This document shows positions 25,391-34,553 of a DNA stretch of 64,000 nucleotides, piece by piece (position 1 is the first letter of the stretch; every line of letters starts with the position of its first letter). A program made the translations under genes and the position numbers. Source of the stretch: Polyangiaceae bacterium (GTDB taxonomy: Bacteria > Myxococcota_A > Polyangia > Polyangiales > Polyangiaceae); contig JACKEB010000013.1 in the NCBI GenBank assembly GCA_020633205.1, positions 62,001 to 126,000 of the forward strand, written 5' to 3'. Below the pieces are notes generated by a model, which was not told the DNA's origin, did no database searches, and saw only the letters and a program-made list of their open reading frames with translations.

Positions 25391-26281
25391 CTAGCAGCGC
25401 AGCCAGTCGAGGATGCGTGCGTTTACCGCGCGTGGATTCTCCAGCTGGAGAAAATGCCCAACACCGCCGAGCAGCTCACTCTGGTGCTCCGCGGAAAAGA
25501 AGCGTTCTTGCCCCTGCATGAGCTGCCAGCCGACGCAGCCGTCCTGGACGCCATGCAAATACAGGAGCGGCACCCGAATGTCCTTCGTTTGACCACCGAC
25601 GCGGGGCAGGTCGCGTATGGCCTTAGGCAAGGCGCGGTAGTACTCGATGGGAGCCGGGAGGCTCTGCTCCAAGCAAGATTTAAGTTCCGCGAGGTAATCC
25701 CCGGGGGGCTCGAACGTTGGCGACCAGACCTCCCATAGGCGATCGATGAACTTGAAGTCGTCCTTGGGAAGGATGCGCTCAGGTAGGAAGCGAGTCTGGA
25801 AGAACAGCATGTACCAGGAGCGCCGCAGCTGGCGCAGGTTCGCTCCTCGCAAGAACGCCAGTGGATGCGGGACTGCTAGGGTTACTGCGCGGCGAAATCG
25901 TTCAGGAGCTCGCGCGATGGCCAGATAGGTGATCAGCGCGCCCCAGTCATGGCCGACCAGGCTGACGGGGCGCTCCGGACTCAGGGCGTCTGCCAGCTCG
26001 AGCACGTCATCCGCGAGTCGCTCGAGGTCATACGGGCCACGAATGGAGCTTGGCGCGTAGCCTCGGAGCCAAGGGGCGTAGCCAGCAAAGCCGGCCCCGC
26101 TCAGCTCCTCGAGCAGGGGTGTCCAGCCGCGGGGGATGTCCGGGAAGCCATGCAGGCAGATCACGACCTCTGCGTCCGTTTGGTTGCTTGGCACATGCAG
26201 CGAGTGCAAGGAGAGCGAGGGCAGGTCGAAGACCCGTGTGGTCAGCCGGGTGCTCGGGTCATTCTTCGGCTGTGCTTGCAT
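25391..26281 (-). CDS. Alpha/beta hydrolase, epoxide hydrolase-like
   Basis: The 296-residue protein shows the epoxide-hydrolase/haloalkane-dehalogenase branch. The oxyanion motif is LHGFPDIPRGW. The nucleophile elbow is GHDWG, with Asp as the nucleophile in place of Ser. A late VGHF near the C-terminus holds the catalytic His. Asp nucleophiles form an ester intermediate with an epoxide or haloalkane. The substrate cannot be predicted. It is divergent from the sensor kinase gene. Confidence 0.88.
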   Translation of the reverse strand: MQAQPKNDPSTRLTTRVFDLPSLSLHSLHVPSNQTDAEVVICLHGFPDIPRGWTPLLEELSGAGFAGYAPWLRGYAPSSIRGPYDLERLADDVLELADALSPERPVSLVGHDWGALITYLAIARAPERFRRAVTLAVPHPLAFLRGANLRQLRRSWYMLFFQTRFLPERILPKDDFKFIDRLWEVWSPTFEPPGDYLAELKSCLEQSLPAPIEYYRALPKAIRDLPRVGGQTKDIRVPLLYLHGVQDGCVGWQLMQGQERFFSAEHQSELLGGVGHFLQLENPRAVNARILDWLRC

Positions 26282-26386
26282 TGCGCCCTTATAGCGCGCC
26301 GAGAGTTGCCTGGGCAGCCCAGCGAACTCAGGTGATCTTCGGGTTTTTCTGGCTTTTCGTTGGAAGCTGCGTCGAGAATCCAGGAC

Positions 26387-28006
26387 ATGGCAGTCGGACG
26401 GATCCAGCGACGTCTGGCGCTGGCCATCGTGCTCACGGCGCTCATCCCCTTGGTGACTGCGATCGCCATGGGAGAGTGGATGGTGCGTCAGACCTCGGCG
26501 CGTTTCTATACGCCCGAAGTCGGAACCCGCTTGGATGACGCGCTAGACGTCTATCAGGATCTCGCTCGCGCCGTGAAGGCGCGCATGCGGGGCGGAGCGG
26601 CGAATATGGCGGAGGACACGCGTTTGCGCCGCGCTGTGTTCCGCAAGGATAAAGCCGCCGTCGATCGCGCGCTCAAACGCTTGTTCCCGAAGCAGCCCGA
26701 TCTGGTCACGCTGAGCGTGGAGGACGCGGACGGAGAATCTCTGGGTGAGATCACTCGAGGTAAGGCGTTCGATCCCGCGACGGAGTTCGATCTCGAGGTG
26801 CGGGTGCCTCTGGTGGATCCGGACGCACCAGTGGAGAATCCGCCCGAGCTGGTTGCCGTGTTCGCCACGGAGGCCAAGCGATTTCAGGAGCGCGATCAGC
26901 TCTCCACTTTTCTCGACGCATACCGCACCGTGGAACGTCGGCGCGAGGGAGACGACTCAGGGCGCCTGTATGCCTTCTCTGCGCTCCTGGGGATCACGAT
27001 CTTGATGGCGATCGGGGTCGGGACGACCCTCGCTCGAAGTGTATCCGCGCGGATTGGTGAGCTCGCGGAAGCCACCCAAAAGGTCGGCGAAGGGGATCTG
27101 GACATTCGCGTTCCCGAGAAGGGGCAAGATGAGATCACCGACCTCGCGGCAGCCTTCAACCGTATGGTGATGGAGGTCGAGACCAGCCGGGCGCGCATCG
27201 AGTACCTGCAGCGCATTGGCGCGTGGCAAGAGATGGCGCGCCGCCTTGCCCACGAGATCAAGAATCCGCTGACGCCGATTCAGCTCGCCGTTCAGGAGAT
27301 CCACCGCCGTTACCCAGGGGCCGACGCGAACTACAAGCGCATGCTCGACACCACGCTGGAGATCGTCGAGGACGAAGTCGGCACGTTGCGGCGCCTGGTG
27401 AGCGAGTTTTCGAACTTCGCCCGACTACCGCGCGCCGAGCTGAAGGAAGCGGACCTCGGTGATGTCTTGCGGGAGCTCCAGGGCCGCTCATCCGTGGTCG
27501 AAGAGGAAGACGAAGTGATCCCGAGCGGTGCGGCGTTTGGCTTACCCGAAGACTCCTCGGTGGACCTGGAGATCAAGCTGCCGGAGGACGAGCTTCCGGT
27601 GTTGCTCGATCGCGACATGTTCAAGCGCGTCCTGGTCAACCTCGTGCGAAACGCGGCTCAGGCCAGCGCGGAGCAAGCCTCTGGAGCGCGCCCGCGGGTG
27701 AAGGTCAGCATCGAACGCCAGGGCGAGCAGGTCGTGCTCGACGTGGACGACAACGGCCCGGGTATCCCCGAGGATCAGCGCAAGGTAGTGTTCGATCCCT
27801 ATGTCACTACCAAGAGTGACGGGACCGGCCTCGGCCTCGCGATCGTGAAGAAGATCGTGGTCGAGCACGGAGGCCTCGTGACCGCCCTCGAGAGTCCGCT
27901 TGGAGGGGCACGCCTGAGGGTCCGCCTGCCCGTGCTCGGGAGCGCCGCCTCGGAAGCGGCGCTCGCCGCGCGGAGCGAAGATGGGCCGATCTCCACGCGA
28001 GCGTGA
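26387..28006 (+). CDS. NtrY-like sensor histidine kinase
   Basis: The 539-residue kinase begins with a membrane helix (LALAIVLTALIPLVTAIAMG), a periplasmic sensor segment and a second membrane helix. A HAMP domain (TLARSVSARIGELAEATQKV) follows, then a kinase core with the phospho-acceptor His in RRLAHEIKNPLTPIQ. The ATP-binding site has LVNLVRNAAQA, DVDDNGPGIPEDQRKVVFDP and GTGLGLAIVKK. The order matches NtrY-type kinases, which pair with sigma-54 response regulators. No regulator gene is adjacent, so it is an orphan. I chose the ATG at 26387; a TTG at 26360 is also in frame. Confidence 0.9.
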   Translation: MAVGRIQRRLALAIVLTALIPLVTAIAMGEWMVRQTSARFYTPEVGTRLDDALDVYQDLARAVKARMRGGAANMAEDTRLRRAVFRKDKAAVDRALKRLFPKQPDLVTLSVEDADGESLGEITRGKAFDPATEFDLEVRVPLVDPDAPVENPPELVAVFATEAKRFQERDQLSTFLDAYRTVERRREGDDSGRLYAFSALLGITILMAIGVGTTLARSVSARIGELAEATQKVGEGDLDIRVPEKGQDEITDLAAAFNRMVMEVETSRARIEYLQRIGAWQEMARRLAHEIKNPLTPIQLAVQEIHRRYPGADANYKRMLDTTLEIVEDEVGTLRRLVSEFSNFARLPRAELKEADLGDVLRELQGRSSVVEEEDEVIPSGAAFGLPEDSSVDLEIKLPEDELPVLLDRDMFKRVLVNLVRNAAQASAEQASGARPRVKVSIERQGEQVVLDVDDNGPGIPEDQRKVVFDPYVTTKSDGTGLGLAIVKKIVVEHGGLVTALESPLGGARLRVRLPVLGSAASEAALAARSEDGPISTRA

Positions 28007-28055
28007 CGCAGCGCCTCGAGGAGCAAGCGCTGGCGCGCCCGGCAGCTGCGATGGT

Positions 28056-28068
28056 CCTCACCCCCAAA
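28056..28068 (+). repeat. C-tract intergenic motif, copy 3
   Basis: CCTCACCCCCAAA lies 49 bases after the histidine kinase stop, in a gap of 169 bases. Confidence 0.5.
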
Positions 28069-28175
28069 CCATCCTCACTCCTCAGCGCGGGCGTAGGCAC
28101 CACCGAATGAGTCTCGGGGACTTTCTCGCAGCACCGCTGGCGAGGTGTGCAAGGGTCAGGTAGAGCACTCAGCAG

Positions 28176-28748
28176 ATGAGCCGCGACTCTGAGCCTGCCC
28201 GGCCCAAACCCAAGGCGAAGGAAAACCCGAATCAGATCTACATCACCGCTGCGTTGGTGTTGGTCGCGGCGCTCGTCTTTGGTTTGGTGCTATTGCCAAG
28301 ACTCGATCCAAGCAAGAGCCCGCTGGTGTCTCAGGCAGCGCCGGACTTCGCGCTCGAGGTCATTCACGAAGGGGACGAAGGCAGCCGCATCCGCTTGAGC
28401 AACCTCAAGGGCAAGCCGGTGTTGCTCGACTTCTGGGCTAGCTGGTGCGGACCGTGTCGTATGCAGGCCCCAATCGTCGACCAGATAGCCCGGGAGTATG
28501 GCGAGCAGCTGCATGTGGTCGGCGTGGACACCGGAGACGCGCTCGAGCCCGCGCAAATCTTCGCGAAGCAAACAAAGCTCTCCTACCCCTGCGTCTTCGA
28601 TCCTGACGGAGCGGCTGCCAAGAGCTACGGCGTATCGACGCTGCCAACTTTGGTGCTGATCGACAAAGAGGGCAGCGTGCGCCTGGTGCGCTCCAGCGTG
28701 ATGCAGCGCGACGCGTTGAAGGCCGCGGTCGACAAGCTCCTCGACTAG
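28176..28748 (+). CDS. Membrane-anchored TlpA/ResA-like thioredoxin
   Basis: The 190-residue protein has one N-terminal membrane helix (about 22-40) and an extracytoplasmic thioredoxin domain of the TlpA/ResA type. The active site WCGPC has Cys91 and Cys94, and the cis-Pro region is STLPTLVLI. Such proteins reduce disulfides, for example during cytochrome c maturation. No cytochrome genes are near. It might take electrons from the DsbD-like protein encoded at 45652-47013, but this is inference only. Confidence 0.88.
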   Translation: MSRDSEPARPKPKAKENPNQIYITAALVLVAALVFGLVLLPRLDPSKSPLVSQAAPDFALEVIHEGDEGSRIRLSNLKGKPVLLDFWASWCGPCRMQAPIVDQIAREYGEQLHVVGVDTGDALEPAQIFAKQTKLSYPCVFDPDGAAAKSYGVSTLPTLVLIDKEGSVRLVRSSVMQRDALKAAVDKLLD

Positions 28749-28761
28749 TGCCCACCGCAGC

Positions 28762-28774
28762 GCTGGGGGTGAGG
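28762..28774 (-). repeat. C-tract motif, variant copy
   Basis: On the minus strand CCTCACCCCCAGC lies 14 bases after the TlpA-like gene stop. It lacks the AAA end, so it is a weaker match. Confidence 0.35.
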
Positions 28775-28858
28775 GGAGACTTTTTGGTTCCCTGGGGTGG
28801 GCCAATGCGCGGCCGGGGGGTAACCTTTGCCCGTTCCCGTCCCATTCGAGGAGAGTCC

Positions 28859-29254
28859 ATGAGCAAGCGGTTCGAAAGCTTCGAAGAGTTCTGGCCCTAC
28901 TATGTGCGTGAGCACAAGAACAAGCTGACGCGACGCTTTCACTTCGTCGGCACGGGCATGGCCCTCGGCTGCGCCGTCGGTGGCTTGCTCACCGGCCGCA
29001 AGTCGCTGTTGCTGCTCGCACCGGTGATGGGCTACGGCCCCGCGTGGATCAGCCACTTCTTCATCGAGAAGAACAAGCCGGCGACCTTCGACTACCCGAA
29101 GTGGAGTCTGCTCGCTGACTTCGTGATGTTTGCGAAGATGGCGAACGGCACGATGGACGCCGAGGTTGAACGTATCCTCGCGGAAGAAGCAGCGGCGGCC
29201 GACGAGGAGCCGGAGATCGCCACCAATATGGCGACGGACGGCACCCTCCACTAG
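28859..29254 (+). CDS. DUF962 (Mpo1-like) membrane protein
   Basis: The 131-residue protein matches the DUF962/Mpo1-like family: FESFEEFWPYYVREHKN and RRFHFVGTGMA near the N-terminus and PAWISHFFIEKNKPATF in the middle. There are two short hydrophobic segments. In yeast Mpo1 degrades 2-hydroxy fatty acids; the bacterial role is mostly unknown. I set the start at 28859 because GAGGAGAG lies just upstream and the family begins here; the frame is open 111 bases earlier. Confidence 0.88.
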   Translation: MSKRFESFEEFWPYYVREHKNKLTRRFHFVGTGMALGCAVGGLLTGRKSLLLLAPVMGYGPAWISHFFIEKNKPATFDYPKWSLLADFVMFAKMANGTMDAEVERILAEEAAAADEEPEIATNMATDGTLH

Positions 29255-29469
29255 ATCCTCGCCGCGCTGGGGCAGACTGGCACCCTGCGGTAAGGAAGAG
29301 TCAGTGTTGCGCTTTCGACACAGGTACGCACGGGGCTGACCGCGTAAGCAGCTGCACAGCGGAGGAGAAAACCCGTGGAAATTCCGTTGTGCCCGCGCCA
29401 CGGGCCAACGTTCGGAGCGGTGCAGCGCGCCCGGGTGGGTTGGCAAGGCGCTTGCTCTCTGGATTGACC

Positions 29470-30348
29470 ATGGACCAATTCGAGCACGGCTCACCCTCGG
29501 ATCTTGGCGCCCGTGAGGCCCTGCCCGCAGGGGAGCGCTGGGGGATTTGGATCGACCGCATCGTGCGCCTGGCGATGCTCGGGGTTGCAGCAGGCTGGCT
29601 CGCTGGATGCACCACGCTGGGGCCGGTGCCCACCGTCACGGGGCAGGCGATCTCGCCTGAGCCGCGCAGCAACCTAGAACTCCAGGTCGGCGCCGTTCCG
29701 GGGTACTTCTTGAGCGGTGCCGTCCAGGCGGAGCCCGAGGGGTCGCCGATCCAACAAGGGGCAGGCATGTTCGATCCCGAAGATCTGATCGGCGTGAAGG
29801 GCTTGGGCGTTGGTGGCCGAGTGATCGGTGGTGGGGACGAAGGCGCCTACGGCGAACCCATGGTGCGCTATCGCACCTATGTCGACTCCGACGAGCGGTT
29901 CGCCATGGGCGGCTTGCTCTACGGGACGCGCGCCAGCGGCGGGGCAAGTCACGCGAGCTACTCCATGACGCGCATCGGTGGAGAGTATGCTCTCGATTTC
30001 CGCGCGACCTCCAAGAGCGAGTGGGCCGAAGTGCATCTAACGGGTGGTGTGGGCCTACTCAGTCTCGACGCGAACGGAAAGTACTGCCAGGGCAGCGATG
30101 GCTACGGTGTGGACTGCGATGATCAGCTGCCCAATGCCACCGTCGGCGTGAACGGGCTCTACCCCACGGTGTTCGCTGGCGCCAACCTCGACCTGTTCCG
30201 GCACCTGGACTCTGCGTTTCATGGCGCGCGGCTCGGCCTCTTATTTGCCGCAGGGCAAATGCCTCGGGTGCAAAACGCTGAGCAACAGTCGTCGACTGCC
30301 TACGCGAGCGGGGGCGCGACCTTGACGGTGATGCTCGGCGGCTTGTGA
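29470..30348 (+). CDS. Hypothetical outer-membrane-type lipoprotein
   Basis: The 292-residue product (start ATG 29470) has a 30-residue lead, a hydrophobic stretch and a lipobox LAGC. The long n-region is unusual for a lipoprotein signal. The body has many amphipathic beta strands with Gly-rich turns (GGEYALDFRATSKSEWAEVHLTGGVGLL) and ends with TLTVMLGGL, resembling outer-membrane barrel-like proteins. It converges on the gene at 30491. No family recognised. Confidence 0.65.
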   Translation: MDQFEHGSPSDLGAREALPAGERWGIWIDRIVRLAMLGVAAGWLAGCTTLGPVPTVTGQAISPEPRSNLELQVGAVPGYFLSGAVQAEPEGSPIQQGAGMFDPEDLIGVKGLGVGGRVIGGGDEGAYGEPMVRYRTYVDSDERFAMGGLLYGTRASGGASHASYSMTRIGGEYALDFRATSKSEWAEVHLTGGVGLLSLDANGKYCQGSDGYGVDCDDQLPNATVGVNGLYPTVFAGANLDLFRHLDSAFHGARLGLLFAAGQMPRVQNAEQQSSTAYASGGATLTVMLGGL

Positions 30349-30423
30349 GCTAGTGAGGCGAATCTGTGATTCGCTGAACAGGTCAACACAGCGTTTCCTC
30401 GTCTCAAGAGTAGTGCGAAGGCG

Positions 30424-30467
30424 CAAAACTCGTGCGCCCACACCCTCAGGGGGGCGCGGGAGTTTTG
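30424..30467. terminator. Bidirectional hairpin terminator candidate
   Basis: CAAAACTC-GT-GCGCCC pairs with GGGCGC-GG-GAGTTTTG, a 14-bp stem with a 2-nt internal mismatch. A TTTTG tail follows on both strands. It lies between the convergent stops at 30348 and 30491, so it can serve both genes. Confidence 0.65.
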
Positions 30468-30490
30468 TAGCGAACTACGGAGACAGGACA

Positions 30491-31528
30491 CTAGCTCGCG
30501 TCGTCATCGCGACGAGCGAGCAGCCTGCGCAGCAGATCGAACGGATCGAAGCCTAGCAATCCCACCACGTCGCGGTCTTCTACTGCCGCTTTGACGCGCT
30601 CGAAGGCTGGAGCCAGCGGGCTCGCGTCACCGAACAGGTTGCCTACGCCGACACGCTCAGCCAGATCGCGAATCGCGAAGAACGCAGCGCGCCCAGCGTC
30701 CACTCCAAGCGGGATGGCGAGCGCGGGCACAACGGGGGACAGCACCACGTCCCGCGCCGCCACCGCCGCTGCCCAGCTCCCGGCGTGAGACGCCTCGCTC
30801 AGCTTCTGGAAGGTCTCAAGCTCCGCGAAGCAACCCACGGCAACCGGGCCCACGCGGTGCTCCACGGCGCGTAGCAGGTGGCGATAGTCCCGCGTCCAGT
30901 CGCCGCTCACGAGGCCCATGTCTTCGCGTAGCTCTTCTGGGCCGAGCAGCAGGTCGAAGCCGTTTCCGCGGCGCCTCAGCGTGATGCTGGTAAACAGGCT
31001 GCCCCGCTCGAACACACCAAGCACCAGCGCTTTGCCATCGGGGCACACCAGATCCAGCGCGCGCAGCTTCAGCTTCTGATTGGGTAATGGCCATGCGGAA
31101 ATCTTCCAGGGCCAGGCTTGGAGCTTGCCGTTCGCTTCGACCTCTTGAGCCGAGCGCAGGAACTCCACCACCTGATCGAACGCGTCATGCTCTGGCGTGA
31201 GCTTTTCCGCCCAGCTATCTACCAAGTCGTTTAGCGCCGACCACTCGAGCTCCACCGCCCAGTGGGCGTCGAACGCCTTGGCCAAAGACTCGAGGCTGAC
31301 TGGCCACTCGAGGGCGCTGACCGAGCGGTCGCCACGTGCCCCCGTCAGCTGAATACGTCCAGTGCGTGTCGAGAGCAGTTTGACAGGACGGCCCTCCGAC
31401 GTGACCACCACCACGCCACCGCCCACGTCACTGGGTGCCGAGCTACCGGGTCGCGGACGAAACGCCTTCGCGAGGCGAGTCCAATCCTGGGTCGTGAACC
31501 CTTCGAAGCGCAGGTCGTTCGTGAACAC
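30491..31528 (-). CDS. Hypothetical protein
   Basis: The 345-residue soluble protein has no signal or membrane segment and no family that I recognise. It has an alpha/beta opening (TNDLRFEGFTTQDWTRLAKAF), a helical centre (LNDLVDSWAEKLTPEHDAFD) and a C-terminal part with GLLGFDPFDLLRRLLARRDDD. The tail is Arg/Asp-rich. Translation from ATG 31528 gives a continuous sequence with normal codon use, so the gene looks real. It is divergent from the PPC lipoprotein. Confidence 0.7.
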   Translation of the reverse strand: MFTNDLRFEGFTTQDWTRLAKAFRPRPGSSAPSDVGGGVVVVTSEGRPVKLLSTRTGRIQLTGARGDRSVSALEWPVSLESLAKAFDAHWAVELEWSALNDLVDSWAEKLTPEHDAFDQVVEFLRSAQEVEANGKLQAWPWKISAWPLPNQKLKLRALDLVCPDGKALVLGVFERGSLFTSITLRRRGNGFDLLLGPEELREDMGLVSGDWTRDYRHLLRAVEHRVGPVAVGCFAELETFQKLSEASHAGSWAAAVAARDVVLSPVVPALAIPLGVDAGRAAFFAIRDLAERVGVGNLFGDASPLAPAFERVKAAVEDRDVVGLLGFDPFDLLRRLLARRDDDAS

Positions 31529-31827
31529 CGGCGCGGAGTATACGGATCTCCGGTAGTACCTGCAGCAAGTCGCGTTTCCAGCGCCATTGGATATGCGGCG
31601 GGGAAACGCAGCGCAGGCTGCTTAAAGCTTGAGTTCGATGGTTTTCGACTATGCTCCGCGCTCTTCCGGCGCTCCGACTGATTCTCTCGAATCGAAGAGC
31701 CTGGAAGCGTGCGCGTGTCTGTCTGAGGCACGGGCCATCCCACTCCCCCAAGCGAGCGTCTGCAGACCCGTAGACGACAACGCTGCGAAACCTCCTCTGA
31801 CGTAGAGGAGGCTCTGCGAGCTTTTCT
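31529..31827. promoter_or_regulatory. Divergent 299-base control region
   Basis: This gap lies between the starts of the hypothetical gene and the PPC-module lipoprotein. A perfect 8-bp stem at 31791-31811 (CCTCCTCT, GACGT loop, AGAGGAGG) is followed by a U-rich stretch before the ATG at 31828. The right arm is an AGGAGG Shine-Dalgarno-like sequence, so pairing may hide it. It lies 16 bases from the ATG, which is far for a ribosome-binding site. Otherwise I see nothing here. Confidence 0.5.
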
Positions 31828-33429
31828 ATGAACCTTCGTACTTACTTCACGGCGCTGCTGAGTGCCGCCATCTTCCTGTCTGCCTGCGCGGAGTCCCAGA
31901 CGCTCAAACACATGGATCGCGAGGACAGTTCTGGTGGTGATGCCGGTAGCTCTTCGGCAGGGACCGCTGGTAGCGGCGCCACGGACAGTGCGGGCGGAAG
32001 TCCGATGGGCGGTTCCGCAGGGCAGCTGGGCGGCGGCGGTGCGGACCCTGGCAGCGGTGGCACAGCAGGCGCTGGGGAAGGCGCCGCGGCCGGTGCCTAC
32101 AACAGCGGCGGTGCGGACAGCGGTGGAGCAAGCAACGCGGGTGCTGGCGGCAGCCAGGCCAATGGATCAGGGGGTGTTGGTGCCAGCGGCGGCACGAGCG
32201 CTGGTGGAGCCGGAGCCACCGCCGGCACCGGCGCAACCGGTGGCACTGGCGCAACGGGGGTCGGCGTCGCGGACTCCTGCCCAGGGCAAGCACTGAGCTT
32301 CACCGGTTCGGGTAGTATCCGTACGGCAACTGTCAGCGGCTCGACAGTGGGTGCCATCGCGGATATGACCGGTGGCTGCGGTAGCTCCGCCTCGTCACCA
32401 GATGTGATCTATGAGGTCACGCCGGATACGGATGGGCGCCTCGTCTTCACGCTCACTCCGGAGAGCGGCTTCGACTCAGTGCTCTACATCCATGAGAGCG
32501 GCTGCAATATCTACGAGGCCGCGTGCAAGGACTCGAGCGGGCCGGAGGAGATCGAGCTCTGGGTCACGGCTGGCACCAAGTACTACGCGATCGTGGACGG
32601 CTACGGGGGCGACAGCGGTAAGTTTACCCTGGACGCCACGCTGTATGCGGCGACGCCCGGCGATACTTGCCCTGGGGAAGCGGCGACTTGGTCGGGAAGC
32701 GGACCCTACACCTGGTCCGCGAGCGGCGACACGTCGACGCGCCCGGACAACTACGGCAGCAGCGCTTGCGGCAGCGCCGCTGGCGACGCCGTCTACGCGC
32801 TCACAGCGCCCACGAATGGCACGCTGACCGTGGAGGTCTCCGGGAGCTTCGACTCTGAGATCTCACTCTCCACCACGTGTGGTGAGTCCGACCTCATCTG
32901 CAACGACGACACGGGCAGCAGCGGGACGGAGACGTTCAGCGTTCCCGTGACCAGCGGCACCACGTACTACCTGGTTATCGACGGCTACTCTGCGAGCTAC
33001 AGCGGCAGCTACAACGTGAACGCCACGATTACGGAGCCCCCAGCCAACGACGTGTGCCCCGGTCAAGATCTGACGTTCAGCGGGAACACCGCGAGCGTCA
33101 CCGGGAGCACCGTGGACTCCACGCACGACTACGCGGGCACGTGCGGCACCGGAGGAGGCTTCGGACCCGAGCTCGTCTACCACTTCGTGGCGCCCGCGAC
33201 CGGCAGCTACACTGCGACCATGACTGCTTCGAGCAGCTACGACCCGGTGCTCTACGTCCGCAGCGGGTCCTGCGCTGGTGGCACCCAACTCGATTGCGCG
33301 GATGATGGCGCGTCTGGCTCAGGCGAAAGCGTCACCTTCAGCGCAACGGCGAACGCGGATTACTGGGTGTTCGTTGATGGGTACGGCGGCAAGTCTGGCA
33401 CTTTCACGCTGAACATCACCTACAACTGA
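31828..33429 (+). CDS. Lipoprotein with Gly/Ser linker and three PPC-like modules
   Basis: The 533-residue protein has a lipoprotein signal (lipobox LSAC), a Gly/Ala/Ser linker to about residue 145, and three repeat modules. Each opens with a CPGQ- or CPGE-type motif: DSCPGQALSFTGSG (about 148), DTCPGEAATWSG (about 277) and DVCPGQDLTFSG (about 406). Each ends in YYAIVDGYGG-like motifs. They resemble bacterial pre-peptidase C-terminal (PPC) sandwich domains, which bind partners or substrate. No peptidase is attached. Probably a surface-displayed adhesin-like protein. Confidence 0.8.
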   Translation: MNLRTYFTALLSAAIFLSACAESQTLKHMDREDSSGGDAGSSSAGTAGSGATDSAGGSPMGGSAGQLGGGGADPGSGGTAGAGEGAAAGAYNSGGADSGGASNAGAGGSQANGSGGVGASGGTSAGGAGATAGTGATGGTGATGVGVADSCPGQALSFTGSGSIRTATVSGSTVGAIADMTGGCGSSASSPDVIYEVTPDTDGRLVFTLTPESGFDSVLYIHESGCNIYEAACKDSSGPEEIELWVTAGTKYYAIVDGYGGDSGKFTLDATLYAATPGDTCPGEAATWSGSGPYTWSASGDTSTRPDNYGSSACGSAAGDAVYALTAPTNGTLTVEVSGSFDSEISLSTTCGESDLICNDDTGSSGTETFSVPVTSGTTYYLVIDGYSASYSGSYNVNATITEPPANDVCPGQDLTFSGNTASVTGSTVDSTHDYAGTCGTGGGFGPELVYHFVAPATGSYTATMTASSSYDPVLYVRSGSCAGGTQLDCADDGASGSGESVTFSATANADYWVFVDGYGGKSGTFTLNITYN

Positions 33430-33441
33430 GCAGCGCTTCGT

Positions 33442-33468
33442 TCAGGCCCGGCTTCGTCCGAGGCCTGA
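33442..33468 (+). terminator. Hairpin after the PPC lipoprotein
   Basis: TCAGGCC pairs with GGCCTGA, with CGG/CCG inside and a CTTCGT loop. It starts 13 bases after the stop. The tail is poor in T, so it is a moderate terminator candidate. Confidence 0.5.
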
Positions 33469-33482
33469 CTGCGCTTGGCCAC

Positions 33483-33570
33483 TTCGCGCCCGGGAGGCGC
33501 GAACAATCAGCACTGTCGCGCCCGGGAGGCGCGAACAATCGACACTGTCGCGCCCGGGAGTCGCGAACAA
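33483..33570 (+). repeat. Palindromic repeat array A, three copies, 32-bp period
   Basis: Each unit is TCGCGCC, CGGGA loop, GGCGCGAA and CAA; the first unit has TTCGCGCC. Copies start at 33483, 33516 and 33548. The stem is 7-8 bp, and the third copy has one arm change. The unit DNA is nearly identical while the 7-9 base spacers differ slightly. The array is in the gap before uppP. Confidence 0.9.
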
Positions 33571-33640
33571 GTTAGCAATTCTCGCGCTGAGTGTGTTTTC
33601 CGGGTGGCACTCGGCGCGTACGCCTGTACATCGCGGGCTC

Positions 33641-34438
33641 ATGTCTCCGTTCGTCGAAGCCATCGTGCTCGGAGTGCTGCAAGGCCTGACTGAGTTCCTT
33701 CCCGTCTCAAGCTCTGGGCACCTTGCGCTGGGCCAGATCTTGATGCGCATGGGTGAGCCAAGCCTCACCTTGAGTGTGGTGATGCACGCCGGCACTCTCG
33801 CGGCCACTGCGCTGTTGGTGCGCGAGCGTCTGATGGCTGCCGTTCGAGAAGGCGTACGGGGCCTCGCGCAGCCCAAGCGCTTCACTGAGACTCCCGGAGG
33901 TCGCGACGTGTTGGTCGTCGTGTTGGCGACCTTGCCGACCGGCGTCATCGGGCTGTTGATGCGGGCGGCAGTGGAGAAGTACACGCAGTCGCCGTTCGCG
34001 ATTGGCTTGGGCTTCTTGCTGACGGCGCTGCTCCTGTTATCCACGATCAAGGCAAAGCCCGGGGAGAAGGACACGCCGACTTGGGTTGGCGCGCTCCTCG
34101 TCGGCGTCGCGCAGGGCATCGCGGTGTTGCCAGGTGTGAGTCGCAGCGGCTCGACGATCGCGGTGTTGCTGTGGCTGGGCGTGAAGCCGGCGCGCGCGTT
34201 CGAGCTCTCGATGCTGATGAGCTTGCCCGCCGTGTTGGGCGCCGTGGTGCTCGAGTCGCGACACCTCGACTCGCTGCACGGCATGGGACCAGCGCTGCTC
34301 GGCGCAGGCATCGCCTTTGCGGTCGGTGTGATCGCATTGGTGCTGCTGAGGCGCGTGGTGATTCGCAACGGCTTCGCTTGGTTTGCGCTGTGGGTGTTGC
34401 CCCTCGGCGTCTACACGTTGTTGTTCGTCAAGGTCTGA
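33641..34438 (+). CDS. uppP: Undecaprenyl-diphosphatase UppP/BacA
   Basis: The 265-residue membrane protein dephosphorylates undecaprenyl-PP so the lipid carrier can be reused in peptidoglycan and glycan export. It holds the two signature motifs: GLTEFLPVSSSGHL near the N-terminus and LPGVSRSGSTI in the middle. It has about eight hydrophobic segments. The start at 33641 (MSPFVEAIVLGVLQG) matches the family; the frame is open 48 bases earlier. Confidence 0.95.
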   Translation: MSPFVEAIVLGVLQGLTEFLPVSSSGHLALGQILMRMGEPSLTLSVVMHAGTLAATALLVRERLMAAVREGVRGLAQPKRFTETPGGRDVLVVVLATLPTGVIGLLMRAAVEKYTQSPFAIGLGFLLTALLLLSTIKAKPGEKDTPTWVGALLVGVAQGIAVLPGVSRSGSTIAVLLWLGVKPARAFELSMLMSLPAVLGAVVLESRHLDSLHGMGPALLGAGIAFAVGVIALVLLRRVVIRNGFAWFALWVLPLGVYTLLFVKV

Positions 34439-34471
34439 GCAGCGCCGCCATGGCGTAGTCCGCGCCGGGAG

Positions 34472-34490
34472 TTTTTTCGGGGGAGAGGTG
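34472..34490 (-). repeat. C-tract intergenic motif, copy 4
   Basis: On the minus strand CACCTCTCCCCCGAAAAAA lies 34 bases after the uppP stop. Confidence 0.5.
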
Positions 34491-34553
34491 CGCCCGCTCG
34501 CTTCGTGACTTCCCGTGGTTGCAGCGTCTGAGTTCAGAGGATAAGTCCCGCCC

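Noticed and set aside
33483..33570. CRISPR array
   Set aside because: Repeats are only about 23 bases, spacers are 7-9 bases and similar to each other, copies are few, and no cas gene is in the window.
33442..34368. A 308-codon minus-strand frame opposite uppP
   Set aside because: Low-complexity Arg/Ser/Pro product that overlaps the uppP gene and array A.
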